Of a stretch of 64,000 nucleotides of DNA, positions 17,818 through 25,325 are shown piece by piece. Under the pieces are notes generated by a model. It was not told the origin of the DNA, did no database searches, and saw nothing but the letters and a program-made list of their open reading frames with translations. Made by a program: the position numbers and the translations under genes. How positions within the stretch are numbered: the stretch's first letter is position 1; each line of letters starts with the position of its first letter. The stretch is taken from the NCBI GenBank assembly GCA_963779325.1, contig CAVZXS010000037.1, forward strand, positions 434,001 to 498,000. Direction: 5' to 3'. Source of the DNA: CAVZXS01 sp963779325 (lineage in GTDB: Bacteria > Bacteroidota > Bacteroidia > Chitinophagales > Chitinophagaceae).

Positions 17818-18544
17818 TCAGTTCGCCGGCAGCGCACTTTTTTCGGGGTGAAATTGTACTCCGTAAAAATTATCGCGGTGCAACCCTGCGCTGTAGGGTT
17901 GTAAATAATCAGCCGTGGCGATAGTATCTTTTCCGTAAGCAGCATAATAACCGTGAACAAAATAACAATAACTGTTTTCAGGAACATTATCGAATAGAGG
18001 AGATTTAAGATCAAATATTTGATTCCAGCCGATTTGGGGAATTTTTAATCTCACCCCAGACCTCACCCCCGTCCCCTCTCCAAATGGAGAGGGGGGATGG
18101 GCAATCTTTTTACTGTCTGCATCTTTTGCACAATGAATCAGCATTTGCAACTTCTTCATCAACTCTAAACAATTTCACTTCTTCATCAAATATTCCTAAA
18201 CAGTCTGTTTCATTTTCTTCGCTGTACTTACACATGAGTTGCATGCCAAGGCAAATACCAAGTACCGGTTGTTTTAAATTTTTTATTACCCTGTCTAATT
18301 TTCTTTCTTTCAAATAGTTCATAGCCGTACTTGCTTCGCCTACACCCGGAAAAATTACTTTATCGGCTTTTTGAATCATTTCAATATCATCAGTAACTAC
18401 GGCGGACATGTCTATTCTTTCCAAAGCATATAATACACTTTGAATATTGCCTGCGTTGTATTTAATAATAACGGCCCCCCCCGCCCCCCCGAGGGGGGAG
18501 TTGGAAGAGTCTAATTGGTTAAAACTTTCACTTGATGACTCCAT
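17818..18544 (-). CDS. hisH: Imidazole glycerol phosphate synthase, glutaminase subunit; one frameshift, two repeat insertions
   Basis: HisH hydrolyses glutamine and channels ammonia to HisF. The first part has VIIKYNAGNIQSVLYALER and the nucleophile Cys in VLGICLGMQLM. The second has IPQIGWNQI, YFVHGYYA and the His-Glu dyad in GVQFHPEKS, in another frame. One extra base in the T-run at 18124-18127 (A-run on the coding strand) accounts for the shift. Two G+C-rich palindromes have also been added: one codes most of the N-terminal SNSPLGGAGGA stretch, the other PPSPFGEGTGVRSGV before IPQIGWN. It is either a decaying gene or an intact gene with a read error plus tolerated insertions. Confidence 0.88.
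18049..18100. repeat. Palindromic repeat (family B) inside hisH
   Basis: CCCCTCTCC-AAAT-GGAGAGGGG (18073-18094) is preceded by CTCACCCC twice. It encodes PPSPFGEGTG in hisH. Other copies with the same CCTCACCC prefix and CCCTCTCC stem lie at 21205-21247 and 25972-26008. Confidence 0.8.
18474..18502. repeat. Palindromic repeat in the hisH 5' coding end
   Basis: Runs of C followed by CCCCCC-GA-GGGGGG (18485-18498) give SPLGGAGGA in frame, in front of the normal HisH start VIIKYNAGN. Confidence 0.7.
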
Positions 18545-18643
18545 CTATAAATTCTTTTATTGTTTTAATTATAAGCTGCTTAATATATAGTCCGGCAAAG
18601 GCAAACACCAAACTATATATCACTTCTGACAATTATGTTGTTG

Positions 18644-19165
18644 TTATTTATCCATGCTGTATAAAATACCCAAGCTTCCTTTAGTAAACTCTTTAGAAAA
18701 GACATCGCCTTCGTTATTATCATTATAAGCCGTAACCCGCACTTTAAATAAATATTTTTTACCGGTTTCTTTTTCTGTAATCACAATAGTTCTTTTCCTT
18801 CCCTTTTTCCTTTTTCGAATATTATATTTATCGGATACTGTCCCTGTAATTAAAATTTTTTCTCTGCTGCCAAACTTCGCATTCACCATCCTGATAATAT
18901 TCAGGTTCAGCAATAAGATGAAAATAAACAGAACTACGATGGCAACTTTACTGAACTGTCTGTACTTTGTCATTGCATCCGGAAACATAGCCTTAAGCCG
19001 AAGTAACAGCACCCCCGTTACAGCAACGGATAACGGAATAAAAACATACCAATGACTCAACAGGTAATCCCTCTCTCCATTTTTTTCAATATACTGCGGA
19101 TTGCCTCCCAATATAAAAGGAACAAAAACATACATCGCAATAAGAAGCCACGCTGCAACTTTCAT
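18644..19165 (-). CDS. Membrane protein of unknown function
   Basis: The 173-residue protein has an N-terminal hydrophobic segment (AAWLLIAMYVFVPFILGG), a second (WYVFIPLSVAVTGVLLL) and a third (VAIVVLFIFILLLNL). A basic, beta-rich tail follows (NIRKRKKGRKRTIVITEKETGKKYLFKVRVTAYN). No family recognised. It starts one base after the trpA stop, so it is probably translated from the trp transcript, with a 99-base gap before hisH. Confidence 0.65.
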   Translation of the reverse strand: MKVAAWLLIAMYVFVPFILGGNPQYIEKNGERDYLLSHWYVFIPLSVAVTGVLLLRLKAMFPDAMTKYRQFSKVAIVVLFIFILLLNLNIIRMVNAKFGSREKILITGTVSDKYNIRKRKKGRKRTIVITEKETGKKYLFKVRVTAYNDNNEGDVFSKEFTKGSLGILYSMDK

Positions 19166-19166
19166 A

Positions 19167-19991
19167 CTATCCGTTTTTAATTGATTGAAGAAAGTTTTTT
19201 ACCGTTAAGCTGATATCTCTCGATTCTTGCAACGCTTTTATAAACGCACTGCCAATAATTGCTCCTTCAGCATATTCGCAAGCCGCATCAAAGCTTTGCT
19301 TGTCTTTTATTCCAAAACCGACCAATACAGGGTTTTTCAATTGCATACTCTTTAACTTTTTTAAATAAGCACTTACATCCGTCATATTTTTATCGCTGCC
19401 TGTTGTGGATGAAGATGACACCGCATACAAAAATCCGCTGCTTAAACTGTCTAACTTTTTTATTCGTTCATCACTTGTTTCGGGTGTAACAAGAAAAATA
19501 AAATCAAGTCCGTGTTTTTTTATAATAGCACCGTATTCAGTTTCGAATTCATGCTCAGGTAAATCAGGAAGAATTAATCCGTCGATACCAACCGCGGCCG
19601 CATCGGCGCAAAATTTTTCAAAGCCGTATTGAAGAACGGGGTTCATGTAGCCCATTAAAATCACCGGCACGCCGACGCCCCCATCCCCTAAAGGGGGGTC
19701 TGAGCGAAAATCTTTTAATTGTTCGAATAATTTTGAGATGGTCATCCCGTTTGCTAATGCAATAGAACCGCTGTGCTGTATAACCGGTCCATCGGCAAGC
19801 GGGTCGCTGTAAGGCATACCGAGTTCGATAATATCCACGCCGTTTTGTTTCAGGGCATTCATTACTTCGAGTGTACTGTTCAACTGTGGGTAACCCGCAG
19901 TGCAGTAGACGTTGAGAATGCGCCCCCTAAATCCCCCTGAAGGGGGACTTTCGAAGACTCTGTTAATTCGACTTTTATTTGCTATCTCCAT
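19167..19991 (-). CDS. trpA: Tryptophan synthase alpha chain with two repeat-encoded insertions
   Basis: TrpA cleaves indole-3-glycerol phosphate to indole for TrpB. The catalytic Glu and Asp are in DIIELGMPYSDPLADGPVIQ, followed by LMGYMNPVLQYG, GLILPDLPEHEFE, and the phosphate loop VGFGIKDKQS. At 274 residues it is a little longer than usual because palindromic repeats encode SPPSGGFRG before RILNVYCTAGYP and SDPPLGDGGVG before VPVILMGY. The start overlaps the upstream DUF559 ORF by 17 bases, and the N-terminus up to RILN is repeat- or cassette-derived. Confidence 0.93.
   Translation of the reverse strand: MEIANKSRINRVFESPPSGGFRGRILNVYCTAGYPQLNSTLEVMNALKQNGVDIIELGMPYSDPLADGPVIQHSGSIALANGMTISKLFEQLKDFRSDPPLGDGGVGVPVILMGYMNPVLQYGFEKFCADAAAVGIDGLILPDLPEHEFETEYGAIIKKHGLDFIFLVTPETSDERIKKLDSLSSGFLYAVSSSSTTGSDKNMTDVSAYLKKLKSMQLKNPVLVGFGIKDKQSFDAACEYAEGAIIGSAFIKALQESRDISLTVKNFLQSIKNG
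19677..19700. repeat. Palindromic repeat inside trpA
   Basis: CCCC-TAAA-GGGG (19685-19696) with flanks GCCCCCAT and GGTCTGAGC encodes an added SDPPLGDGGVG loop. It matches the outer part of the hisA element. Confidence 0.7.
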
Positions 19992-20434
19992 TAGTTTTTA
20001 TTTCATTTATAATAACTTTTATCCTGTGAATTACACTTTCGATCTCATTTCTTATTTCACCATTTCTAAATCTGATTACTCTAATACCAAAGGAAGAAAT
20101 ATCCTCTTCTCTTAGGATGTCATGCTCTAATACATCCTTGACATTATGAATTGATCCGTCAACTTCGATTACTAATTTTAATTCATGGCTGTAAAAATCA
20201 GCTATATACATCCATATTGGATGCTGTCTTTTAAATCTTACTCCCAATTGGTTTGCCTTTAAATGTCTCCACAATAAATATTCCTCATGAGTTGGATTTT
20301 TTCTCAACTCCTCTGCTCTTTCAAAAATTGGTTTTATTGCACCGTAAAACATGTTATCCATATTCCAAGCAAAAAAGAATTTACTGTGTTCGGAGGGCCA
20401 AGTCTCCCCTTTAGGGGAGATTTAGAGGGGCTTC
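19920..20434. mobile_element. Putative cassette: DUF559 nuclease ORF between inverted palindromic repeats
   Basis: The left end (19920-19954) reads CCCCCTAAATCCCCC-TGAA-GGGGG then ACTTTCG. The right end (20396-20434), read on the other strand, gives CCCCTCTAAATC then TCCCC-TAAA-GGGGA then GACTTGG. These are the same element in inverted orientation, about 515 bases apart, and the only gene between them is the DUF559 ORF. The left end is inside trpA coding sequence, and the right end meets the stop codon of the upstream acetyltransferase gene. No target-site duplication was identified. Mobility is inferred. Confidence 0.5.
19975..20361 (-). CDS. DUF559 endonuclease-like protein (copy 1)
   Basis: The 128-residue protein has the DUF559 / Vsr-like PD-(D/E)XK core: NPTHEEYLLWRHLKANQLG, FKRQHPI, then IADFYSHELKLVIEVDGSIH with the acidic D...E-x-D residues, and IRVIRFRNGEI. 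Family members are predicted nucleases without a settled role. It sits between the GNAT gene and trpA, overlaps trpA by 17 bases and is flanked by inverted repeats. No link to tryptophan synthesis is expected, so it is probably a passenger. Confidence 0.85.
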   Translation of the reverse strand: MDNMFYGAIKPIFERAEELRKNPTHEEYLLWRHLKANQLGVRFKRQHPIWMYIADFYSHELKLVIEVDGSIHNVKDVLEHDILREEDISSFGIRVIRFRNGEIRNEIESVIHRIKVIINEIKTNGDSK

Positions 20435-20897
20435 ATATTACTCTCTCCATTTTAATATTACTCCTCTTATATTCAGAACTGCCCACGGGAATTTCTACAA
20501 ATCCGTATTTGCGATATAAATGAATAGCAGGCCTCAGGATTGTATTGGAAAATAAAATCACTTTCTCCGCTCCCAGTTCTTTCGCTTTCTGCAAACAAAA
20601 CTCAAGCATATAATTCCCTATCTTCTTTCCCTGAAATTTTTCATCTACCGCCATTTTACTTAGCTCATACACCGTATCACTTTCTTTTATCAAAGCAAAT
20701 GTTCCGGCTACTTCATCTTCCCATTTTACAAAAAAGATATAACCGCCTTTATCAATGAAAAACTTCTTTGGATTACTCAGCATTTCCTTATCAATCGGCT
20801 CCACTACAAAATATTTTTCCAGCCATGCTTTATTTAAATCATGAAAATGATGAGCCAATTCATCACTGTATTCAACTATTTGTATAAAGTTATTCAT
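20433..20897 (-). CDS. GNAT-family N-acetyltransferase
   Basis: The 154-residue protein, starting MNNFIQIVEYSDEL, resembles single-domain GCN5-type acetyltransferases: VAGTFALI, YELSKMAVDEKFQGKKIGNYMLEFCLQKAKELG (the acetyl-CoA pyrophosphate loop) and IHLYRKYGFVEIP. Acceptor unknown. A longer reading frame extends 13 codons upstream, but the chosen Met fits the fold better. It lies in the gap between trpB and trpA, in the same direction. Confidence 0.8.
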   Translation of the reverse strand: MNNFIQIVEYSDELAHHFHDLNKAWLEKYFVVEPIDKEMLSNPKKFFIDKGGYIFFVKWEDEVAGTFALIKESDTVYELSKMAVDEKFQGKKIGNYMLEFCLQKAKELGAEKVILFSNTILRPAIHLYRKYGFVEIPVGSSEYKRSNIKMERVI

Positions 20898-20909
20898 TGT
20901 CAATATTTT

Positions 20910-21055
20910 TTTGAACCACAGAGACACTAAGAGCACAGTGAATCACAGAGTGCGTTGGTGTAACTCAGTGCCTATGTGTCCCAGTGGTTCCATTTTCTTC
21001 GTAGATTTTTTGAACCACAGAGGCACAGAGAACACAAAGAATCACTGAGCAGTAC
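20910..21055. repeat. Three copies of an ACCACAGAG-type repeat, one inverted
   Basis: Direct copies begin TTTGAACCACAGAGACAC near 20911 and TTTGAACCACAGAGGCAC near 21009. An inverted copy between them (about 20966-20992, CTCAGTGCC...CAGTGGTTCC) reads GGAACCACTGGGACACAT on the other strand. The block fills the gap between trpB and the acetyltransferase gene. Confidence 0.7.
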
Positions 21056-21058
21056 TAA

Positions 21059-22400
21059 TTACAAATATTTCATATAGGTCGCCAAATCTTTATCGCCTCT
21101 GCCGCTCAGGCAAATCACAACAACAGAATCTTTTTTGAACATCGCTTGCTCAGGTATATTCAAAGATGATTTGTCAGCACTATTGCTCAATTTATTTACA
21201 ATAGCCTGGCCTCCCTCTCCTTCGGGAGAGGGATTGAGGGTGAGGCTTTTTAGCACAGCAAATACATGCGCCGTTTCCAATGCGGGAATAATCCCTTCCG
21301 TTTTAGCAATATGAAATGCCGCCGCCATTGCTTCATCATCCGTAGCACTTAAAAAAATTGCACGACCGCTTTCAAACAAATGCGCATGCAACGGGCCAAT
21401 ACCCGGGTAATCCAATCCCGCTGAAATACTGTGCGGCTCTACCACTTGTCCATCCGCCGTTTGCATCAATAAACTTTTACTGCCGTGCAAAATACCGGGC
21501 TTACCGAGTTGCGTAGTGGCAGCACTCATGCCGCTGTTGATACCATGACCCGCAGCTTCTACTGCAATCAATTGTACACTCAACTCATCTAAAAAATGAT
21601 AAAACGCACCGGCTGCATTGCTGCCGCCACCTACGCAAGCCATTACATGCGTTGGTAATTCATTACCGGTTTTTTCTTTTAACTGTTTGCGTATTTCATC
21701 ACTTATCACACTTTGAAATCTTGCTACCATATCGGGGTAAGGATGCGGCCCCACTACACTACCTATTATATAATGCGTATCATTCGGATTATTGATCCAG
21801 TCACGTATCGCTTCATTCGTCGCATCTTTTAATGTCTTGCTGCCGCTGATAGCCGGAATTACTGTTGCTCCCAGCATTTTCATTCTTGCTACATTGGGCG
21901 CCTGGCGTTCTATATCTTTTTCGCCCATGTACACAATGCACTCCACTCCTTTTAATGCACACACCGTAGCAGTGGCCACGCCATGCTGACCGGCACCCGT
22001 CTCCGCAATGATTCTTTTTTTACCCAACCGATTGCGCCAATAAAATTTGCCCGATGGTATTATTTATTTTATGGGCCCCGGTATGACAAAGGTCTTCCCG
22101 CTTTAAATAAATCTGCGTATTAAATTCTTTACTCAGTCGCTCCGCAAAGTATAACGGTGTGGGCCGGCCCACATAATCTTTCAGCAGTGCATGAAACTCT
22201 TTTTGAAAAGCAGGTTCATACATAATTTCCAAATAGCGGCTTTTCAATTCCTCCACATTACGGTGCAGCATTTCGGGAATATAGGCGCCGCCGAAGGAGC
22301 CGTAGTAACCTTCTGCTGAAACCCCAAACCCCGTCCGTCCCGATACGGACGGGTCCTGAAGAGGCTTATCGGCAGTTTGCATATTTTTAAAATTGTTCAT
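21059..22400 (-). CDS. trpB: Tryptophan synthase beta chain, one frameshift, two repeat insertions
   Basis: TrpB condenses indole and serine using PLP. The first part has GSFGGAYIPEMLHRNVEEL and the PLP Lys in HTGAHKINNTIGQ. The second has KKRIIAETGAGQHGVATATV, the phosphate-binding GGGSNAAG, SAGLDYPGIGP and a C-terminus ending RGDKDLATY. The frames differ by one base. An extra base in CCC (22023-22025) would do it; removing it gives QSVGKKRII. Repeats add PSVSGRTGFG near the N-terminus and SLTLNPSPEGEGG near the C-terminus. All active-site residues are otherwise present. Confidence 0.9.
21205..21247. repeat. Palindromic repeat (family B) inside trpB 3' part
   Basis: CCCTCTCC-TTCG-GGAGAGGG (21213-21232) is a perfect 8-bp stem with a TTCG loop. 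On the coding strand it has the GCCTCACCCTCAAT prefix typical of family B and encodes LNPSPEGEGG. Confidence 0.8.
22322..22362. repeat. Palindromic repeat inside trpB 5' part
   Basis: CCCGTCCGT-CCCGAT-ACGGACGGG (22330-22353) is a 9-bp stem. Its inner part resembles the inner repeat of the hisA element. It encodes PSVSGRTGFG upstream of the conserved TrpB body. Confidence 0.8.
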
Positions 22401-22484
22401 ACTTATTTTTTCAAGTGTAGATTAGTATTTCGCAAAAATCAAAGGCATAGATTATTTTTTATGGCCACTAATTGCTAAATATTC

Positions 22485-23582
22485 TCATTCCTTATATGGG
22501 ATTTTACTAATTCCGTCTACAATGAACCCGTTTTCGGATTTTATTATTTTTTTCTTAGGAGAAGCTTTATCAACATTAAAACCAATAAATTCGAAGTACT
22601 GCCAGGCATGCCAAACATTATCATGGATTTCATGCATACTCTTCGGGGTGCCATTTGATCTTATTGGAGCTTTAAAGTTTCTACTTCCATCTTCAGTTAC
22701 TAAAATAATTTCTACTTCTTTTTCTTTATTAAAATATTTTAAAAAACACCATTCAAATACTATTTGAAAATCATTGACAAAATTCCATTTTTTAGTTTTA
22801 CTTTCTATGTCCTCTAAACTTTTGCCGTCTTTTTCTAAAACTTCAAATACGTATCTGAAGTGCAGCAGTGCTTCTTTGAAGATGTTACTAAATTCAATAA
22901 TTCTACTTTCAGAAATGGAGCTTTCATTTCCAGAAAGAAATTCGGTACGTTTTCTAAAATATTCCACCATAAACTTTAGGTAGTCTTTATTTTCAATAAC
23001 CGTATCAAGCGAGCCCTCTGTAGAGAAAAAATCCCAGCATTTCCTTTCATTTTTCGGTTGACTAATTAAACTTTTTATTAAATCATAAAACTCTAACTTA
23101 TAAGATTTAAAATTTTTATTTATCTTCTCGACCTCAATTTTTGTAGTAGAGTCTTCCTGATTACAAATAATTTTTTTTATGACATACTTTAACCATTCCG
23201 TATAATTTATTTCATTATGAAGCATAGAATCACCTCCCCCATCTTTATAAAAAAAATAAGGAAGTAGAAAATCAATACTTGGACTATTTAGCATTCCCTG
23301 CTCATTTTGAGAATGCCATTCTTGAAATCTTAGTGCTTCTTTACAAGTTTTAAAAGAATCATCTCCCTCAATTAAATGAGCAATTAGTTCTTGTGCAGCA
23401 GTTAAACTTCGTACAATGTTACACCCCTTTTCTACCTCTTTCTTTCTCATTTCAATGAACAATATGTATGTCTTAAGGTTACGATCATCCTCCCCATCCA
23501 TGTCAATTAGTCTCCTGTAAAAATTTGTATCGAAAAGAAACATGATTTTTTTCCCGACAAATTTTTTTATTTTCTCATCCAT
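22485..23582 (-). CDS. Large PIN-domain-like protein, possible RNase
   Basis: The 365-residue protein has no full-length family I recognise, but its layout matches a PIN fold. An N-terminal FLFDTNFYRRLID holds the first Asp and Asn, SLTAAQELIAHLI a conserved Glu, and near the C-terminus WNFVNDFQIVFEW...IILVTEDGSRNF matches the NDxxI...LVTxD end of PIN nucleases. A long helical, Lys/Glu-rich insertion separates them. It lies between trpB and an acetyltransferase gene, in the same direction, and looks more A+T-rich than the trp genes, which suggests a late arrival. No antitoxin gene lies beside it. Confidence 0.6.
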   Translation of the reverse strand: MDEKIKKFVGKKIMFLFDTNFYRRLIDMDGEDDRNLKTYILFIEMRKKEVEKGCNIVRSLTAAQELIAHLIEGDDSFKTCKEALRFQEWHSQNEQGMLNSPSIDFLLPYFFYKDGGGDSMLHNEINYTEWLKYVIKKIICNQEDSTTKIEVEKINKNFKSYKLEFYDLIKSLISQPKNERKCWDFFSTEGSLDTVIENKDYLKFMVEYFRKRTEFLSGNESSISESRIIEFSNIFKEALLHFRYVFEVLEKDGKSLEDIESKTKKWNFVNDFQIVFEWCFLKYFNKEKEVEIILVTEDGSRNFKAPIRSNGTPKSMHEIHDNVWHAWQYFEFIGFNVDKASPKKKIIKSENGFIVDGISKIPYKE

Positions 23583-23616
23583 ACTTTAATTTATTAAAAT
23601 TTATTTGACTTTGTTA

Positions 23617-24108
23617 TTAAACTATCAACTGCAAAAACTTCAAATCCAACCATCTTTCAAACTTCCAACCTACTTGTTTAAAATGCGCTACTTCTTCAAA
23701 TCCAAAATGCCTGTGCAATTTTATACTGGCTTCATTGGTAGCGTCAATACCGGCAATAATGGTATGCAGCTTCAATTCTTTTGCCGCATCAATCAACGGC
23801 GGTATTAATAATTTACCGATTCCTTTTCCTCTTGCATCGCTTGCTACATATACCGAATTCTCCACCGAATATTTATATGCCGCCCATGCACGAAACGGAC
23901 CTATCGAACTCAATCCCAAAATCTTTCCGGCTTCTTCCGCTACAAATACCGGGAAGCCTTGTTCCTTTTTTGTTTTAAACCAAGTCTTTCGCATTTCCAT
24001 TGTATGCGGTTCGTAATCGTACACCGCCGTAGTATGTACAATTACATCATTGTATATATCCAGTATCTGCGGCAAATCATTTTCTACTGCATGGCGGATA
24101 TGAATCAT
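23617..24108 (-). CDS. GNAT acetyltransferase, phosphinothricin/methionine-sulfoximine type
   Basis: The 163-residue protein matches the Pat/MnaT subfamily: IRHAVENDLPQILDIYNDVIVHTTAVYDYEP, VFVAEEAGKILGLSSIGPFRAWAAYKYSVENSVYVASDARGKGIGKLLIPPLIDAAKEL (acetyl-CoA loop ARGKGIGK) and NEASIKLHRHFGFEEVAHFKQVGWKFERWLDLKFLQ. Members acetylate methionine derivatives or the herbicide phosphinothricin. The natural substrate here is unknown. It is another non-trp gene inside the trp block. Confidence 0.85.
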   Translation of the reverse strand: MIHIRHAVENDLPQILDIYNDVIVHTTAVYDYEPHTMEMRKTWFKTKKEQGFPVFVAEEAGKILGLSSIGPFRAWAAYKYSVENSVYVASDARGKGIGKLLIPPLIDAAKELKLHTIIAGIDATNEASIKLHRHFGFEEVAHFKQVGWKFERWLDLKFLQLIV

Positions 24109-24170
24109 AGTATTTATAGTTAAAAAATTTGGTTCTGTATTTCACAAAATAGATTCTCTAGCTACTCATG

Positions 24171-24481
24171 ACCCACCCCGGTTAACTAAATTTGATAGTC
24201 TTCTTATTTCGCCTCCCAAAACTCGGACAGGCCCTCCCCGGAGGGGATGAACCCGGCAGTATAAAATTTCTTTTTATTAAAGACTACAAACATCACTCTT
24301 TTTCTCCTTTCTATCTCTCCGCAAAGCGGGGCTGTGCGGTGCTTCCCCTCAAGGAGGGGATGAATTTGGCAGTATAAAATTTACTTTTTTTAAACTACGA
24401 ACATCATTTTTTCTACCTTTCAATCTCTCCGCAAAGCGGGGCTGTGCGTTGCATCCCCTCCCGGGAGGGGCAGGGGTGGGT
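24171..24481. repeat. Repeat block with two tandem units of about 112 bp
   Basis: The block starts with ACCCACCCCGGTTAACTAAA (24171-24190), which recurs at 24986 and 25173. It then has two units starting at 24247 and 24360, each reading ATGAA...GCAGTATAAAATTT...CTCTCCGCAAAGCGGGGCTG...CATCCCC-type. It ends with the perfect palindrome CCCCTCCCGGGAGGGG (24455-24470) and GGGGTGGGT. A third unit follows the DUF559 gene at 25043-25152. No gene was seen in this 372-base gap. Confidence 0.75.
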
Positions 24482-25045
24482 CACTCCCTTTTCCTTGGTA
24501 CAGGATTCTGCATACGAATTCTTTTCTCTTTTACAAATTCACTCACTCCGTTCTTTTCCTCATACTGAAGTATCCAATTTCTAATTTCTCTTACTGCTGC
24601 TTCTACTTTATTTACTACAAGCAACGCATCAAAACGTAAAAAACTTACGCCCAATTCTTCTAATTCGTCCTGTCTTATTTCATCTTTCTGTATTACTTTC
24701 TCATCTTCATGTGTTATTCCATCTACTTCCAATACGAGTTGCAAATCTTTACAATAAAAATCAACTATATAATTTCCAATCGATCTTTGCCTGTCAAAAT
24801 CGTATCCCATCATTTGACCATTCTTTAATTCATTCCACAGTTTTACTTCCGAGAAGGTCATATTGTCGCGGAGTTTCTTTGCAAACTCTTTCAATTAGGG
24901 TTATATGGGATAATTTTTCTATTCATATTGGCGCAACTCCCATCATGTGTTCTTAATTTTTTTAGTACCCTTATTCTTTTTTAAAACCCACCCCGGCTCA
25001 CTAAACTTGATAGCCCCCCAAACTCGCCCCGCCCGGGCGGGGATG
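24452..25045. mobile_element. Putative cassette: second DUF559 ORF between inverted palindromes
   Basis: The left end has CCCCTCCCGGGAGGGG (24455-24470) then GGGGTGGGT (24473-24481). The right end has ACCCACCCC (24986-24994) then CCCCGCCCGGGCGGGG (25027-25042). These are mirror images: a 16-bp palindrome outside, a 9-bp inverted repeat inside, and the DUF559 ORF between. The ORF's stop codon TGA directly adjoins the left repeat. No duplicated target was seen. Mobility is inferred. Confidence 0.5.
24481..24894 (-). CDS. DUF559 endonuclease-like protein (copy 2)
   Basis: The 137-residue protein has the same PD-(D/E)XK-type core as copy 1: NMTFSEVKLWNELKNGQMMGYDFDRQRSIGNYIVDFYCKDLQLVLEVDGITHED and LGVSFLRFDALLV. 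Identity to copy 1 is modest (I judge well below half), so it is not a recent duplicate. It sits in the trpB-trpF1 interval, flanked by inverted repeats. Predicted nuclease with unknown role and no evident link to tryptophan. Confidence 0.85.
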   Translation of the reverse strand: MKEFAKKLRDNMTFSEVKLWNELKNGQMMGYDFDRQRSIGNYIVDFYCKDLQLVLEVDGITHEDEKVIQKDEIRQDELEELGVSFLRFDALLVVNKVEAAVREIRNWILQYEEKNGVSEFVKEKRIRMQNPVPRKRE

Positions 25046-25314
25046 TGTATGAAAGCATAAAATTTCTTTTAGTTTAACTACAAACAACAATCTTTTTATT
25101 CCTTTCAATCTCTCGCAAAGCGAGGGCTGTACTGTAGCATCCCTCTTGGGAGATCAGATTCTGCCTGCAAAAACCCACCCCGGTTAACTAAATTCGATAG
25201 CCTCCTCATTTCACCCCGCCCAAGCGGGGATGTGCGCAGGCTGCAGCATTTTCTTCTTTCACACACCACGTATAACAAACGAGTCAACAACCTAAGTTCT
25301 CCGCCGCGGCGGAG
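24986..25314. repeat. Repeat block between DUF559 copy 2 and trpF1
   Basis: It contains two copies of the ACCCACCCCGG...CTAAA...GATAG motif (24986-25013 and 25173-25200), one 110-bp unit (25043-25152) and CCCCGCCCAAGCGGGG (about 25219-25234). The perfect palindrome CTCCGCCGCGGCGGAG lies at 25299-25314. No gene fits in this 431-base gap. Confidence 0.75.
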
Positions 25315-25325
25315 ACAGGGGTTTC

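Noticed and set aside
20396..20434. Simple terminator of the GNAT gene
   Set aside because: The hairpin lacks a T-run and its asymmetrical ATTTAG tail matches repeat copies inside genes, so repeat is the better reading.
24171..25200. CRISPR array
   Set aside because: The repeats are long (about 112 bp), only three, diverged, and separated by a gene; no regular spacers and no cas genes.
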